Assembly (NCBI RefSeq): GCF_000189635.1
Contig: NW_002476563.1
Span: 372,001 to 436,000 of the forward strand
Length of the DNA: 64,000 bases
Reading direction: 5' to 3'
Source of the DNA: Tetrahymena thermophila SB210
Lineage: Eukaryota > Ciliophora > Oligohymenophorea > Hymenostomatida > Tetrahymenidae
Position numbers and translations under genes: made by a program. Positions 24,131 through 35,641 of the stretch are shown here, one piece after another. Numbering within the stretch: the first letter of the stretch is position 1; every line of letters begins with the position of its first letter. Below the pieces are notes generated by a model that saw only the letters and a program-made list of their open reading frames with translations, did no database searches and was not told where the DNA came from.

Positions 24131-25338
24131 TTTTATAAATAAAACAGATTTTCTTTCTTATTAGCTAATTATCCTTGATAAATTTTTTATAAATATAATA
24201 ATTATTCTTTTTAGAATGATTTAATTTTTGTTTTTGAATTTCTATTAAAATATGACTCCAACTAGTAAATATTCGCTCCAATAAAATTTCTATTCATTTG
24301 ATTTGAAATTGAATTGATAATCCTAGGAGACATTTCAAATATTATAAAATTTCTCACATAAAACTGAATTAGAGTAGATTATCAAAAGTAAAGATATTTT
24401 ATCATTTCCTCTTTCAGCTTTTAAAAATAAAAATCGATTTTCTCTAAAATCTCAAAATAAAAGAACAAAAGTATCTAAATTACTAAAATCATGTTAAAAC
24501 TTTAAGAAAAAAACACAATAAGTTAGGTATAACAGATAAAAAGCACTCAATATTATTTTTGCTATTTTTTTTATTATAAATGAGAAAAATTTACTTTAAC
24601 TGAAAATAATTTTTTAATTAATTATCTTTGTATTCATTCTTATAATTTTAGTATAAAAATATTCAAATAGAAAAATACTTTGGTTGTTAATATAAATTCT
24701 TTAAATAATTCAGATTAAGATCAGATATACTTGATATTTCTATCTTTAGTGATAGTAGATTGTCATCAAAAATAAAGATATTTAATGAAATATTTTTTCA
24801 TTCCCTCTTTAAATAAAAATGGAAATCTATTTTCTCTAAAAATCTCTAAAAGAAATTAATAAAAAATAATTTTTATGACTAAAATTATACTAATTATGCT
24901 AGAAACAAAGACAAAAATAAGAAATATCATCTAAAAAACACAAATGATGAGTTTTTGTAATTTTTTTATTTTTAATCAGTTTATTTGATAATTATTTTTA
25001 ATCCAACTTCTTAGACTAATTAATTTTTACTATTCTATCAAAATTTTATTTAGAAGGAAAACTATTTTAATTTATTCTAGTTGAAAAATTGATTTCAAAA
25101 ATAAAAATAAGATTTTGTATATTTTAGTGAAAGGTACTTATAAAAATTACTATGGAAAGTATTTTGAATTTTAATATAGATTCTTTAAATAATTCTAAGC
25201 TAGATTAAGATCAGATATGCTTGATATATCTATCTAGCTTTAGCAATTGTAGACTGGTTCATAATTGCATTAAAAAAATAAATTAGATTAATTAAGTCTA
25301 AAAAAAATTTGATCAGTTTTTAAGATAAATTAAAAGAT
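24131..25338. other. Divergent intergenic region with imperfect repeats
   Basis: This is the shared upstream region of a - gene and a + gene. It holds an imperfect direct repeat: the block at 24685-24765 recurs at 25165-25255, sharing TTCTTTAAATAATTC, GATTAAGATCAGATAT and CTTGATAT. A further related fragment (GTAGATTATCAAAAGTAAAGATATTT) near 24375-24400 resembles 24755-24785. These may be duplicated promoter elements. Confidence 0.5.
24685..25255. repeat. Pair of imperfect direct repeats (about 85 nt each)
   Basis: Copies lie at about 24685-24765 and 25165-25255. Both contain TTCTTTAAATAATTC, a GATTAAGATCAGATA core, CTTGATAT and a TATCT(TT/AGC)TTTAG segment with small indels. They sit roughly 480 bases apart, upstream of the SCP2-like gene. 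Confidence 0.6.
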
Positions 25339-25701
25339 ATGAGAGTAACTAAATCTTTTCTTATATTTAATATGTACAAAGACTACATGAAATTTAATAA
25401 AAAACTTCTAAAAGCTAATTACAAAGGGACGTACCTATTTGAAATCTTGGTAGACGAAGAAAAAAAAGCATACCAATATTATTTAATTGACTTCGATAAC
25501 TTAAGCGTTACTTGGCAAGAAACTCCATTTGAAAAATATGATGTTAAATTCAGTACAGATGATGCTATAATGCTTAAAATAACCAACAAATAAGTTAATC
25601 CTTCAAAGCTAGTAGCTGAAAAAAAAATAAAAGCAGAAGGAAAATAAGAATATATAAGTAAACTTACCTCAGACTTTTTCCCTACTGTACCCAAGCTCTG
25701 A
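25339..25701 (+). CDS. SCP2 sterol-carrier-like protein
   Basis: A single exon of 120 aa from ATG 25339 to TGA 25699-25701, including internal TAA Gln codons. The sequence follows the SCP2 fold order: a beta strand (TYLFEILVDEEKKAYQYYL), a second strand with an acidic turn (IDFDNLSVTW), then DVKFSTDDAIMLKITN, which matches the family's DVTI.MSDEDF...TGK region. NPSKLVAEKKIKAEGKQEYISKL follows, corresponding to the NP...GKLKIKG....KL segment. The usual strand ...GKIK is present with substitutions (AEKKIKAEG). SCP2 modules bind sterols and fatty acyl lipids and often act in peroxisomes. The C-terminus FFPTVPKL is not identical to the usual AKL/SKL peroxisomal signal, although PKL is a weak relative. 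The protein is short and free-standing, as in SCP2-only proteins. Confidence 0.75.
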
Positions 25702-26228
25702 AGAAGCTACATAATAAAAATCAAATAAATTTTTTATTAAATGTTGATTACATTTATTAAAATATTTGCTTTTAGTCTTTATAATTAACTCTGTACTTGC
25801 ACTACAAGTTTGGGAATAAACTTTATTTTAGAAGAAAATGATTTGATAATTGATATAAAAGCAAAAATGTGAATATATTTATTTAAGTATTAAATTTATT
25901 TTTCATTAATAAATGATTAAAAATTGAAAGATAAGTTAATGTTTTATCAACATATTCTTAATTAAATTATTTAAATAAAAACACAATTCTTTTTAAATTC
26001 TTTTGATACTTATTATAATTTAATACAAACAAAATACACTATAATAATTTTAATGAAAACATAAATAATAACACTTTTAAATTAATTAATGGTAAGGGAG
26101 GATGCTTTATTTTAAAAGAAGAAGATATAAATTATGAGCTACATTTTATTATTATTGAATAATATATGATAATAATTAATTAATTTATATAATAGTTAAA
26201 TTAAATACTCAAAATAGTTTATTAGTTT
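25702..26228. other. Convergent intergenic region
   Basis: AT-rich DNA lies between the 3' ends of the SCP2-like and MORN genes. I see nothing in it. Confidence 0.6.
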
Positions 26229-28152
26229 TCAGTAATTGTTGGTCTGATAATTCATTTAATAATTATTTTATTATCTATTTATCATGTTATTGTTGTTAAT
26301 TTTATATTGATTTGGAGGTAGCTAGCTATTTTATTACATTATTTTCTAGTTGTTATTCATGTTAAGTGCTGATAGCGCTTGTGATTATCTAGGGTGAACT
26401 TACCCAAATATTCCAGCACTACTACTGCTATTAAAAATTTATTTAGGAGGGTTGTTAAAATTAGTACCATTTATATTTGTAGAAGAAGGAATAGAAGATG
26501 AAGAAGGAATAGTTGAGTTGTTATTACTATTAAAATTGCTTACATTATTGTTGTTATTTTTGGCAACTCGTATTTCATTGACATTTCCTGTAGCTGCTTT
26601 ACTAAGTTAATTTCCTTGAGGAGTGTTTTCGTTGTTTAAGTTTTAAATACTTTTTCTCAACTAATTTTATTATTCACTCGTTTATTATGCAACCACTTTG
26701 TTTTTTTGAACTCCTGATTCAGTTAAAAGTTAATTTTATTAAGGCTATTGCTGATTTTTACCAACTTATTGCATTAAATCCTTAAATTTATTTTCTATAT
26801 CTTGTTAATCTTTATCATTTCCTTCCTCGAAAATGATCCATCTTTCTCTTTGTCCATTTTTCCATTCTCCCTTTTTCTTTTAGCCATTTGAAGTGAAAAA
26901 AGTACCTTTTCCATGCTGTTTACCATTTTTCCATCCACCGATATATTTTCTTCCATCTGGCCTTTAATTAATTAAATTATTTATATTTAAATTTACTTAT
27001 GCACATACTCAATTTACCATTCAAATATTCCGAGTCCATCCTTTTTATCATCTTTGTACTCACCTATATATCTCCTCCCATCAATCCATGTAAAAATTCC
27101 ACGGCCATTCATTTTATTACTTCTCCATGTACCTGTGTATTTTCTCATATCAGGCCAGATGTAAGTTCCTTGTCCTTCAATATCATTGTTAGAGAATTCT
27201 CCATCATAGCGAGATCCGTCACTCCAAGTAAATGATCCAAAGCCATCCTTCATACCAACTTTGTATTAGCCTTTATAAGTGGCGCCATCGCTCCATGTTT
27301 CTATACCTTTTTTTAATATGATGAAAGGATTAATTAAATAGAAAATAAAATTTTTTTTGCTTTCAAAAAACATATTTTTAAATTTCTTGTAATTTTTAGA
27401 ATAATCAATCAAATATAAATTTTTAGAATAACTTTAATGTAAATCTGATTTACCTTCACCGTGTTGAAGATCTTCATACCATTACCCTTCATATTTAGAA
27501 CCGTCTTTGTGAATATAAACACCATAACCATGAGATTTATGATTTTTCCATTCTCCATAGTAAATATCGCCATTAGCATGGACTAGTCTTCCATAACCGC
27601 AAGCTTTATCAGCAATCCAATAGCCTTGATAAATAGAGCCATCTTTCCAAACTTAAATACCTTTACCATATTTTTTATCGAAAGCCCTTTTATTTTTTAG
27701 AAAGAATTATCTAAATAAGTCAAAAATAAAGATGTTAATTACCATTCTCCAATATAAATTGCTCCATTTTCAAGGAGAACAGGATTTCTAAAGTAACGAG
27801 AGTTAAAATCATCAGTGTCTTGTTCAGGATAAGGCTTATCAAATTCAAACTAAGAAACTTTTGAGAATTTTGATAGATGTTTTATAGAAAAATCAGCCAA
27901 TAGTTAATCCACTTTTTTATTGTAAGAGTCAATTCTGAGTTTTGTAAATTTTCTACGAGCAAGCCATCCTCTCAAAAGAGATTGAATTTTAACGATATTG
28001 CGATATAAAACGAATTCATAATTTTGCATTTTTTGGTTTCCTACTTTTTAAATTGTTCCATTATCTCTAGGTAGAGGTTTTTTATCAACTTATATTTCAT
28101 ATTAGCTTCCCTCTAAAGATTTTACACATGCTCCACAATTAGCTTAACCCAT
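26229..28152 (-). CDS. IQ and MORN-repeat protein
   Basis: Four exons (28152-27743, 27686-27454, 27306-27018, 26961-26229) join to 554 aa. The N-terminus MGQANCGACV has Gly2 and nearby Cys, suggesting N-myristoylation plus palmitoylation (inference). Residues 55-69 ([15 protein letters not shown]) form an IQ calmodulin-binding motif. About nine MORN repeats follow (residues ~130-345), with repeated Y.GEW, G.G.Y.W.DG and [15 protein letters not shown] patterns. The last 200 residues are Gln/Asn/Ser-rich. Three introns fall within the MORN region: two split the TGG codon of a repeat in phase 2 and one is in phase 1. MORN proteins bind phospholipids or scaffold membrane-cytoskeleton contacts, and ciliates have many. 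A calmodulin-regulated, membrane-associated scaffold is the likely role; no enzymatic domain is present. Confidence 0.93.
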
Positions 28153-29260
28153 TTTATAAAATTTTTATTGCTTAAAGTCTACTTATAAATCTATTGTTTT
28201 TCAAATTATTTATTTGTTTGTTTTTGTTAAACAATCTGTTTGTTTTAAAAGATCTATATTAATTATTAATTAATTACTATTTTGAAAAATAAAGATCAAA
28301 ATATGAATATGTGTTTTTGCATGTGCTTTTATAAATTTGCAATCTTTAATAAGTTTTTCTTTGTTCGCATTTTTGAATAAATTAATAGAAATAATTTCAA
28401 AATTGATTTTTTTTTAAAAAGAATTGGTAATTTAACATCTCTTTTTTTTCTCTTATGTATAAACTATCTCTAATACCTAAAAAGAAAGCCACTTTATGAA
28501 TTTCAAATAATTTATTATTTGTAAAAAGAATATTTTCTCCTTCTAAAGTTAAGTTGAGATTGTAGAAATTCTAGATAGATATTTTTACATTAAATTCTAA
28601 AACATAAATTAAAATATCTAAAAAATTAATTATTTCATCTAAATCTTCTTCAATTTCTAAATCTTAATACTACTTGTTTACCAAAGCAAGTTTTTATATG
28701 AAAATTTTATTTTGAAGAAGACAAAGCTTTTAGATTAAATTTTCATTAATTTATCAACATTTTATCAAAATTTATTAATTAAAGTGTTTCACATTTTAAA
28801 ATAATTAGCTAATTGAAATAGCAGGTTTTATTAATTAAAATATTTCACTTTTTAAAGAAGTAAAAAGAATCTTAGCTGCTAAAAATTTTGAATGAAATTG
28901 AATAAATTTTTACCTAGTTTTGATAGAGTTAAACAAATTAAAAATAAATTCAAATTTTGATAAAGTTGAAGATATCAAAAATAAATTAAAATTGAGATAT
29001 AATGAAAGCAATTTTCAAAGAATTTTAAACACAAAATATATAAAATGCAGATAAATTATATTGGTTGATTGATTTTAATAAATTAGCGAAAATATTTTTA
29101 AAATTGGTTTATTTAAATTGTTTTTAAATTTACATTTTTATAATAATTAATTTTATTTCAAGAATATCAAATATTAGAAAGAGTTATTAAAGTAGGATGA
29201 TGATCTATAAGAAATCATTAATTTTTAAAACATTTTATTTCATTAAAGATTTAATTAGGA
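28153..29260. other. Intergenic region
   Basis: AT-rich sequence lies upstream of the MORN gene and downstream of the VPS9 gene. There is no coding-like frame or recognisable element. Confidence 0.6.
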
Positions 29261-31561
29261 TCATTATTATCTGACTCCCTGCAATGTTTATTTAAGGAAA
29301 GAGTTTTTACCAGTAATGTTTTTCAACATGTTAGAATTAGGTCCAGAGCCAAATGTTTCAATGAGCTTCTTGTCGATGTTTTTCTTAATAATCACTTATG
29401 GTGATCTGTCGCTGACATTGGTTGAATCAGTTGATTTCTCTTGTTGATACAAGGTATAATATAGCTCTTAAACATTTCTTACACTAACTTCAAAGGCTAT
29501 AAGATAGTATTTAAGCTTTATTTTTTTGGAAGGATTTTTATAGAAAGATTGGACAAATTTACAATGAGCATCTAAATTAGAAAAGCCTGTCTAAGCAATG
29601 GCATATGTGAGAATGGAAATGATACTTTGTTCATCTAGTGAAGTGTTGAAAGTTCTTCCATTCTGCTTGTAGTATTCGGTAATGCACTTTTGGATACTTT
29701 CGCATGCCAGAATTATTGATTTAAATTTACCAGTTGGGGTAGTACTATTTTTCATTTGATGAATGTAATCTATGCACTTTTAATAGGGATTAACTTTTTA
29801 TTGTTATTATTATTATTATTCAGCTTCACCACCTTAGTTCTATACTCCCTATACTTAATCAGAATTAAATATGGTAGAATTACCTCTAAGAGGATCATTT
29901 TATTAATAATATTGCATAACTTGCATTTTACTCTTGTTGTTTACTTTAAGTTCAAAGATTATATCTTACTCTTCATCATTGTTTTCTATATCAAATTCAT
30001 CTTCATCATCTTCTTATTTTTTACCCTTTTCTTTAGCTTAAGGCTAAGAAGGTTAAATTAGAGGACTAACGAAAACCTATTAATGTGAGCTTTATTTGCT
30101 TTAGAAGTTGCTATCGATAGTGTCTGTGAAGCTGCTAGATTTGGAATACTTATCGCTGTTAATAGCATTCTAATCTGATATTTTTTGTGCCTATAACTTT
30201 GGCTAAGGCTTATTACATGTTGAGTAGCTTTTATCATTTTATTCTTCTAATTCTTCTTTGATTGATCCAAATCCATCAGAAGAGATAAACCCTTAGCTAC
30301 CAAACAATCTTCTTGTTTCTTCATCAAGAGACAAATGTGCAGGAATACCAAACATCTAAGGAGTTAATCTTGAACGATCAATTGAGCTTATCAACTCCCT
30401 GTCGTCAGGGATTACCAACTTAATCAGCTCTATCAATATTTTTGGAATTTTTTCATTTTAGAAGACTTTGGAAATAACAAAATTTTAGAAATTGTGGTAG
30501 GAAAAAAGCTATTTAAGATCTTCGTTCATAAAAACATTTTTTTTATAATGAATATCATAATATTATTTAATAACTTCCATATAAATTTTAACAAAATATT
30601 GGAATTCCCTTATTGCATTTTTGTAAATTTTGAAAGCATCAATCATTGGACTGTATTTTTCTTCGCTGCTGAATCTATAGGAGCTGATATTATTGTAGAG
30701 GTAGTTACTTTCTTATCCATGTTATAGTTGATCTAAGGGAACTACTTAAGGAGCTTAATTTTGTTCTATTTGCTACTAGAATTAATCTTTAGGGATTTCT
30801 TAACTCTCTGTGGGGTTCTAGTTTGTGTTAAGAGTTTCTTCCTATTTCTTCTTTTGAACCTCAAGCTGCTCGCGATATTATTTAATTTATAGAGAGTATC
30901 TTGCGTAAAAAGAGGTAATAAAAAGTTATCTTATTTAGAAAAGAGTAAAATTGTGATCATCAAGATGCTAGCTTATGCGTGTGGTGCATTCAAAGTAAAA
31001 TTAAAGATTCTTTTTCTGAGTGTCAGGATCTATATCTTTAATCATCGATCCATGACCTGCTCTGAGTCCTTGGAACTAATTTTCGAGCATGTATGATGGA
31101 AAAGAATTATTATGAACATTATGATTATAATTTGTTGGAATGTATCCAGATATATTAGTAGGATCCTCTTTTTGTAATTTATTTTAATTAATATTGTTTG
31201 TATTGCTATTGCAACTTTAATAGTTAGACTAGTCATCGTGTCTGTGAGATCTTTTTTGACCATCTGGAAAGTTATTTACAGGAGTTGGATTGCTTAAAAG
31301 ATCTGATTTAACGCTTTGAAATTCATTCTCGTTGGTTAAATTTGAACTACCAAAATGCTTTTCAGAGCGCTTATGAGATGATTCGGACCCTCTTATTTAA
31401 TTGTTTTCTCCTTGATTATGGTGTAAGTGAGCATTTTTTTGGTTCTAAAATGCAAAATTATTTTAGTTCTAGTTTGGATTCTATGTAGTATCTAAATCGC
31501 CTAACAAATTATTCATATTAACCTCAGGCTCTTCTTAAACAACTATTGGTCTTTCGCTCAT
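29261..31561 (-). CDS. VPS9-domain Rab guanine-nucleotide exchange factor
   Basis: A single exon of 766 aa, ATG at 31561 and TGA complement at 29261-29263. The N-terminal third is Asn/Gln/Ser/His-rich. The middle (about residues 180-410) is helical, including a Gln/Glu-rich coiled stretch and NAIREFQYFVKIYMEVIK. The C-terminal 170 residues match a VPS9 domain: TPTGKFKSIILACESI, then LDEQSIISILTYAIAQTGF (the family's DD.LP...YV...A segment), then LDAHCKFVQSFY and LKYYLIAFEVSVRNVQEL, which carries the conserved Tyr. VPS9 domains activate Rab5-type GTPases in endosome traffic. The Pro usually after the acidic pair is replaced by Ile. A seven-residue Gln run is encoded almost entirely by TAA (about 29800-29820). 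The stop lies 104 bases from the next gene's stop side, with no intron needed. Confidence 0.8.
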
Positions 31562-31665
31562 TATCTATTTTATCTCTTTAGGAATTAAAAAATAATTTAA
31601 TAAAAGCCCAATTTATTCAACAAATTAAAATTTGCTAAAATTTTTTCTTAATAAAATAAATTTTC

Positions 31666-32184
31666 TCATTTTTCCTTATAAATTCTAAATTTACTTTTCA
31701 AATTTGCATTAAAAACATCATCGTATTCCCCTCTATAATCCCTTTTTCCTTTCATTTCAGATATAAGTTTGCCTTCGTATGCCCAAGGTATGTTGCTCAA
31801 AATCATTTTATCACACTTTGAATGAAAAAACCTAAGCCAATTTGGCTTTTTACCCTATTTTATAAAAAATGAAAATTAATAGTCTTTTGAAGTACTTTAA
31901 AGCAATAAATATTATCTAAATCCATAAAACATTAGCTAATCCGCTACAGACTAACTTAAATTAATGGTAAGTAAATGTTGCATTTAGTTAATTAATAAAC
32001 TAAGATAATTTAGTTTGCATACTTTTTTAAATTAACAGGACAGACAATTTGACTCTTTTACTATTCTTAACTCTTCATAATTCGAGTAATAACTACTTGA
32101 GCTGTTATCTAATTCGGTGCTGACAGACTACTATGATAAATCACGTCTATCTTTTAGCCTTTGCTTAGAATTATTTGTCCCCAT
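31666..32184 (-). CDS. Small protein with N-myristoylation-like start
   Basis: The frame is open from ATG 32184 to the TGA complement at 31666-31668 (172 codons if uninterrupted). A plausible intron (32022-31855, GTATGC to AATAG, 168 nt, phase 0) has intron-like composition; removing it leaves 116 aa without changing the frame. I favour the spliced form. The start MGTNNSKQ fits the N-myristoylation consensus (Gly2, Ser6, Lys7). The N-terminal half is Ser-rich (LSQQSVSTELDNSSSSYYS); the C-terminal part has KKPNWLRFFHSKCDK, IPWAYEGKLI and a basic end. I do not recognise the family. It lies only about 100 bases upstream of the VPS9 gene start, on the same strand. Confidence 0.55.
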
Positions 32185-32912
32185 TTTTATTATCTTTACT
32201 TATTTAAAGAAAGTATTTTTTATTCTATTTATTATTGTTATTTAATTTTTTTTGATCTATCACCAAGAATTTATAAATATTTATGCATCAAAAAAATACA
32301 AAATTTTTTTGATTTATCTTTATAATGCGATATAGTTAGTTATTGTAAATTTTTTAACATTTGTTTAATAAGTTGATTAAATTTATGTGATTTATAAGCA
32401 CTTACTATATTTTTATATGTTTTACATTTTTTTACAAAAATTTAAAGAAATTCTTTCTGTAGTTGATCTTATGCAGATTTTTGATCTATTGATCGATCCA
32501 TTGCTTGCTTGAGCCCTGCATACTTTATTTAATCTAATTTTCTTCAATAAAATTAATTGACTTTACTCTTTACAACTCTTTTGGAATGCTTATAGAAATA
32601 TATTTAAGAGAGAAATTCTCCACTCAATTTAAAAAAAGAAATTAATTATCTACAAATAATTAACTCAACCTAAATTATAATAATATGATAATCAAAATAC
32701 TTTATTCAAAGTAAATTATTGTAGACACTTTTAAAAAAGATACATATTCCAAAATATAAAAATTAATTACTTATATAATTTAATAAGCATAGAATTTTCT
32801 TTAAAAAAAATCTATTTGACCGAAATTTACCGATCAAAATTAATAAAATACTCACAAGAAGTTTAATTTTAAGTATCTTAAAATATATTAATAATATATT
32901 AAAACTTAAATA
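32185..32912. other. Intergenic region
   Basis: AT-rich DNA contains a short inverted stretch of ATCGATC-type sequence near 32480-32500. No gene or RNA is seen. Confidence 0.55.
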
Positions 32913-34248
32913 TCATTAATCTTTCTTAACTTGTTGTTAATGACGAGCAGGAGTGTTCTTCCAGTAGATGAGTAATTGAGCGAAAATGGTTCCATTTAAG
33001 ATAACAGCTTCGAAATTATTGAGCTAATATTATAATAATTAAAATATTATTTTCTTTTAATACTTAAAAACTAATGAATAATTACTAAGACAAAGAAATC
33101 AGGAGCTTCAGTGAGAACAGTGAAAGTTCTAGCAATGCAACCAGAAAGATTCAAGAAAACTGTAAAAGCAGCAAGTTAACCAGTGCTTTTGTTCTTGAAG
33201 TTGGAATAAATTTGAGGAGCTCTTCCGAAGAAAACTATTAAAAAAAAATAATTGTTAAATTTCTATTTTATTTTACTGATTAAAATATTTATTTGAAAAT
33301 AAAGTCTTACATAAGACCATGTTGATGATCATAGCAAAATCGTAAAGCTTAGTGGGAGCAATCTATAAAAGGAGGGGACCAGCTACAACACCAAAAACTA
33401 TGTATGTACTTAACAACTTAACAAGGCTGAAATTCTTTCCATAGACGTAAAAGAGAGCCATAATGATAATATTTTAGATAATAATGAAGACGTTTTCACC
33501 ATATAAACTGAAACTATTTTGCTTGTACAAATTGTAGCTGACTGTGAAGAAGTATAAAAATGTCTAATTTTATGATAAATAATATTTATTATTTCAAGGA
33601 TTAAATAAGGCTTTTAAGCATTTTTTATAATGTAGTTTATATTTAAGTCCTTCATATATTAATTTATTTATTAATTTTATTTAAAATATTAATATCTTTT
33701 ATATAGCTATAACTACCAATTTTATAAATAATAAATGATATTACTTCAGAAGCAAGAGCAGGGAATGATAAACCTTCAACTGATTTATTCTTAACAATCT
33801 TAAGGATCTAGGGAACCTTCAAGATAGTAGAAAAGACTACAATACTAGTACCAAGGATCTTAGATAAAGTCTATTTGAATAAAATATAAATTTAGCATTC
33901 AAATTATGTTTTTTTATCTATGATCAAAATTCAAATGAAACTAATTTATAAGGTATGATTATTTACAAACTTGATGCAAGGAACGTTCAAGAAATCATTC
34001 TTAGTGAAAAAGGTGTCAAAACACTCTTCAGTGAAAATAACAAACTTGTATTTTCTGGTCTATAGATGTTATTTAATATAAATGTTAGTTAATACATCGC
34101 TGATTTGAGCATTTAAGAAATAAAAAATAAATTATTTCATTCATTAAATGTAGTTTGTAATAGATGAATTTATTACATCAGGGGCTTTGACTCCAGCAGC
34201 CATGACAGTGCAAACTAATATTGCAAGAACTAAAATTGATTTGTTCAT
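32913..34248 (-). CDS. MPDU1: Mannose-P-dolichol utilization protein 1 homologue (PQ-loop)
   Basis: Six exons (34248-34177, 34059-33967, 33870-33745, 33563-33311, 33234-33086, 33023-32913) join to 267 aa; human MPDU1 is of similar size. The start MNKSILVLAILVCTVMAA looks like a signal or first membrane segment. The body matches MPDU1: FLNVPCIKF, KILGTSIVVFSTILKVPQIL (first PQ-loop), KNKSVEGLSFPALASE, a second PQ-loop FFGRAPQIYSNFKNKSTGQL, then GCIARTFTVLTEAPDF and NGTIFAQLLIYW. The C-terminus ARHQQQVKKDQ is a Lys/Gln-rich tail like the Lys-rich retention tails of ER proteins. MPDU1 is an ER membrane protein needed for use of dolichol-phosphate mannose and glucose in glycosylation. Exons 1-4 and 6 boundaries follow GTAA...AG; the first intron is the least certain. 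Confidence 0.9.
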
Positions 34249-35641
34249 ATCTATTTATCTAATTTCCTAACTCCTAATTGATTATTTTTTAACTTTTTAA
34301 TTTAGTTGAAAATTTATTCTTTTCTTAAATTATATAAAAAAATCTGCTTTTAATTTATCTGTATTTAAATCAAACTAGTTGTATCAAAAATGGCTTATCA
34401 ATCAATTAAAATTTAATATTGAAGTAAATTTGTGTATTAATCAAATTTTGTTAGACTTATTTAATAAACGTTTGTATCTTTGATAATATATCATTATCAT
34501 TTCAACGCGTAGCACTAAATTATTCGATATGTGCTATAAAAATGATGTAATTAAAAGTGTTTCGCTTATTTTGTTTAATTATTCCATATTTTTATCATTA
34601 AAATTCAAATTTTGCTAAATAAAGCAATAAGCAATCTTCTATTATTTAATTTATTTTCCATTTTGTGTAATTTATGATTAACATTATACATGATTTACAT
34701 ATTGAATATTAAAATCTAAATTTTTTAATTAAGGAAAATAAATTTATTATGAAGATTTAAAAGAAAAGAAGATTTTTGCAAAATTTTTGTTTAGTTTAAT
34801 TGGATTTGAATAGAAAATTTATTACTTTTAAAAAAATTAAAGTTCTTACAATATATTTTGAAATATCATATTATTTTAAATTTATTTTGAACTATATTTT
34901 CTTCAAATAAACATTAAGTAAGCTAGTAAGAAATTATTCTAATTAAAATTTTTAAGTCCCTAATTTCAAAGAATTTTACAAAAATTAAATTAATTTCATA
35001 CAAATTCTAATTATTTAAAAATTTTTGTGAATAAAAAAAGTTTATTCTTTTGTTAATCAAGAATTAATATTGTTAAAATGATTAATTCTTAGAATTTTTA
35101 AGTTTGTAAATTATTTTTTATATTAATTAAGCTTTACAATAAATATTCTTCAAAATAAAAATAATTTATTGCAAAGATAGTTCAATTTAAAATACATAAA
35201 TTAAAAAACATTTTATAGGATTTATTAGAATAAAATTTATTTTGTGGCCATTTAACTACTTGATAAGTCAATCAATCCTATTTAGCAATATATAAAAAAA
35301 GAAGTAGTTATATATTTCAATTTTTAGATTTACATATTATATTTTTTATTAACTAAGAAGAAAAGATTAAATAATGAAAATAAAAATAAGAATCTCTTTA
35401 TAATTTTCTGATTTGATATTAAATAAATCTAAAATTATATCATTTAGCCAAGTTTAAAGTTTTAGTTTTAAAAGTACTTTTAAATATCTTATGAGTTGAA
35501 TTTCATTAATTTTTGTATTTAAAAAATGCTATTAATTTTGATGGTTTTATTTTAATTAATTTAAAATAATTAATAAATAGATTTAAACCCTTCTTAAAAA
35601 CTGGAATATCTAATTTTTAAATTTAGAGTTTAAAAATAAAA
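34249..35641. other. Divergent intergenic region
   Basis: AT-rich DNA lies between the starts of the MPDU1 and LRR genes. I see no coding-like frame and no clear regulatory element. Confidence 0.6.

Noticed and set aside
29756-30061. 101-codon hydrophobic frame on the + strand
   Set aside because: It is antisense to the VPS9 protein's Gln/Glu-rich region; the Leu-rich look comes from reverse-complemented TAA/GAA codons.
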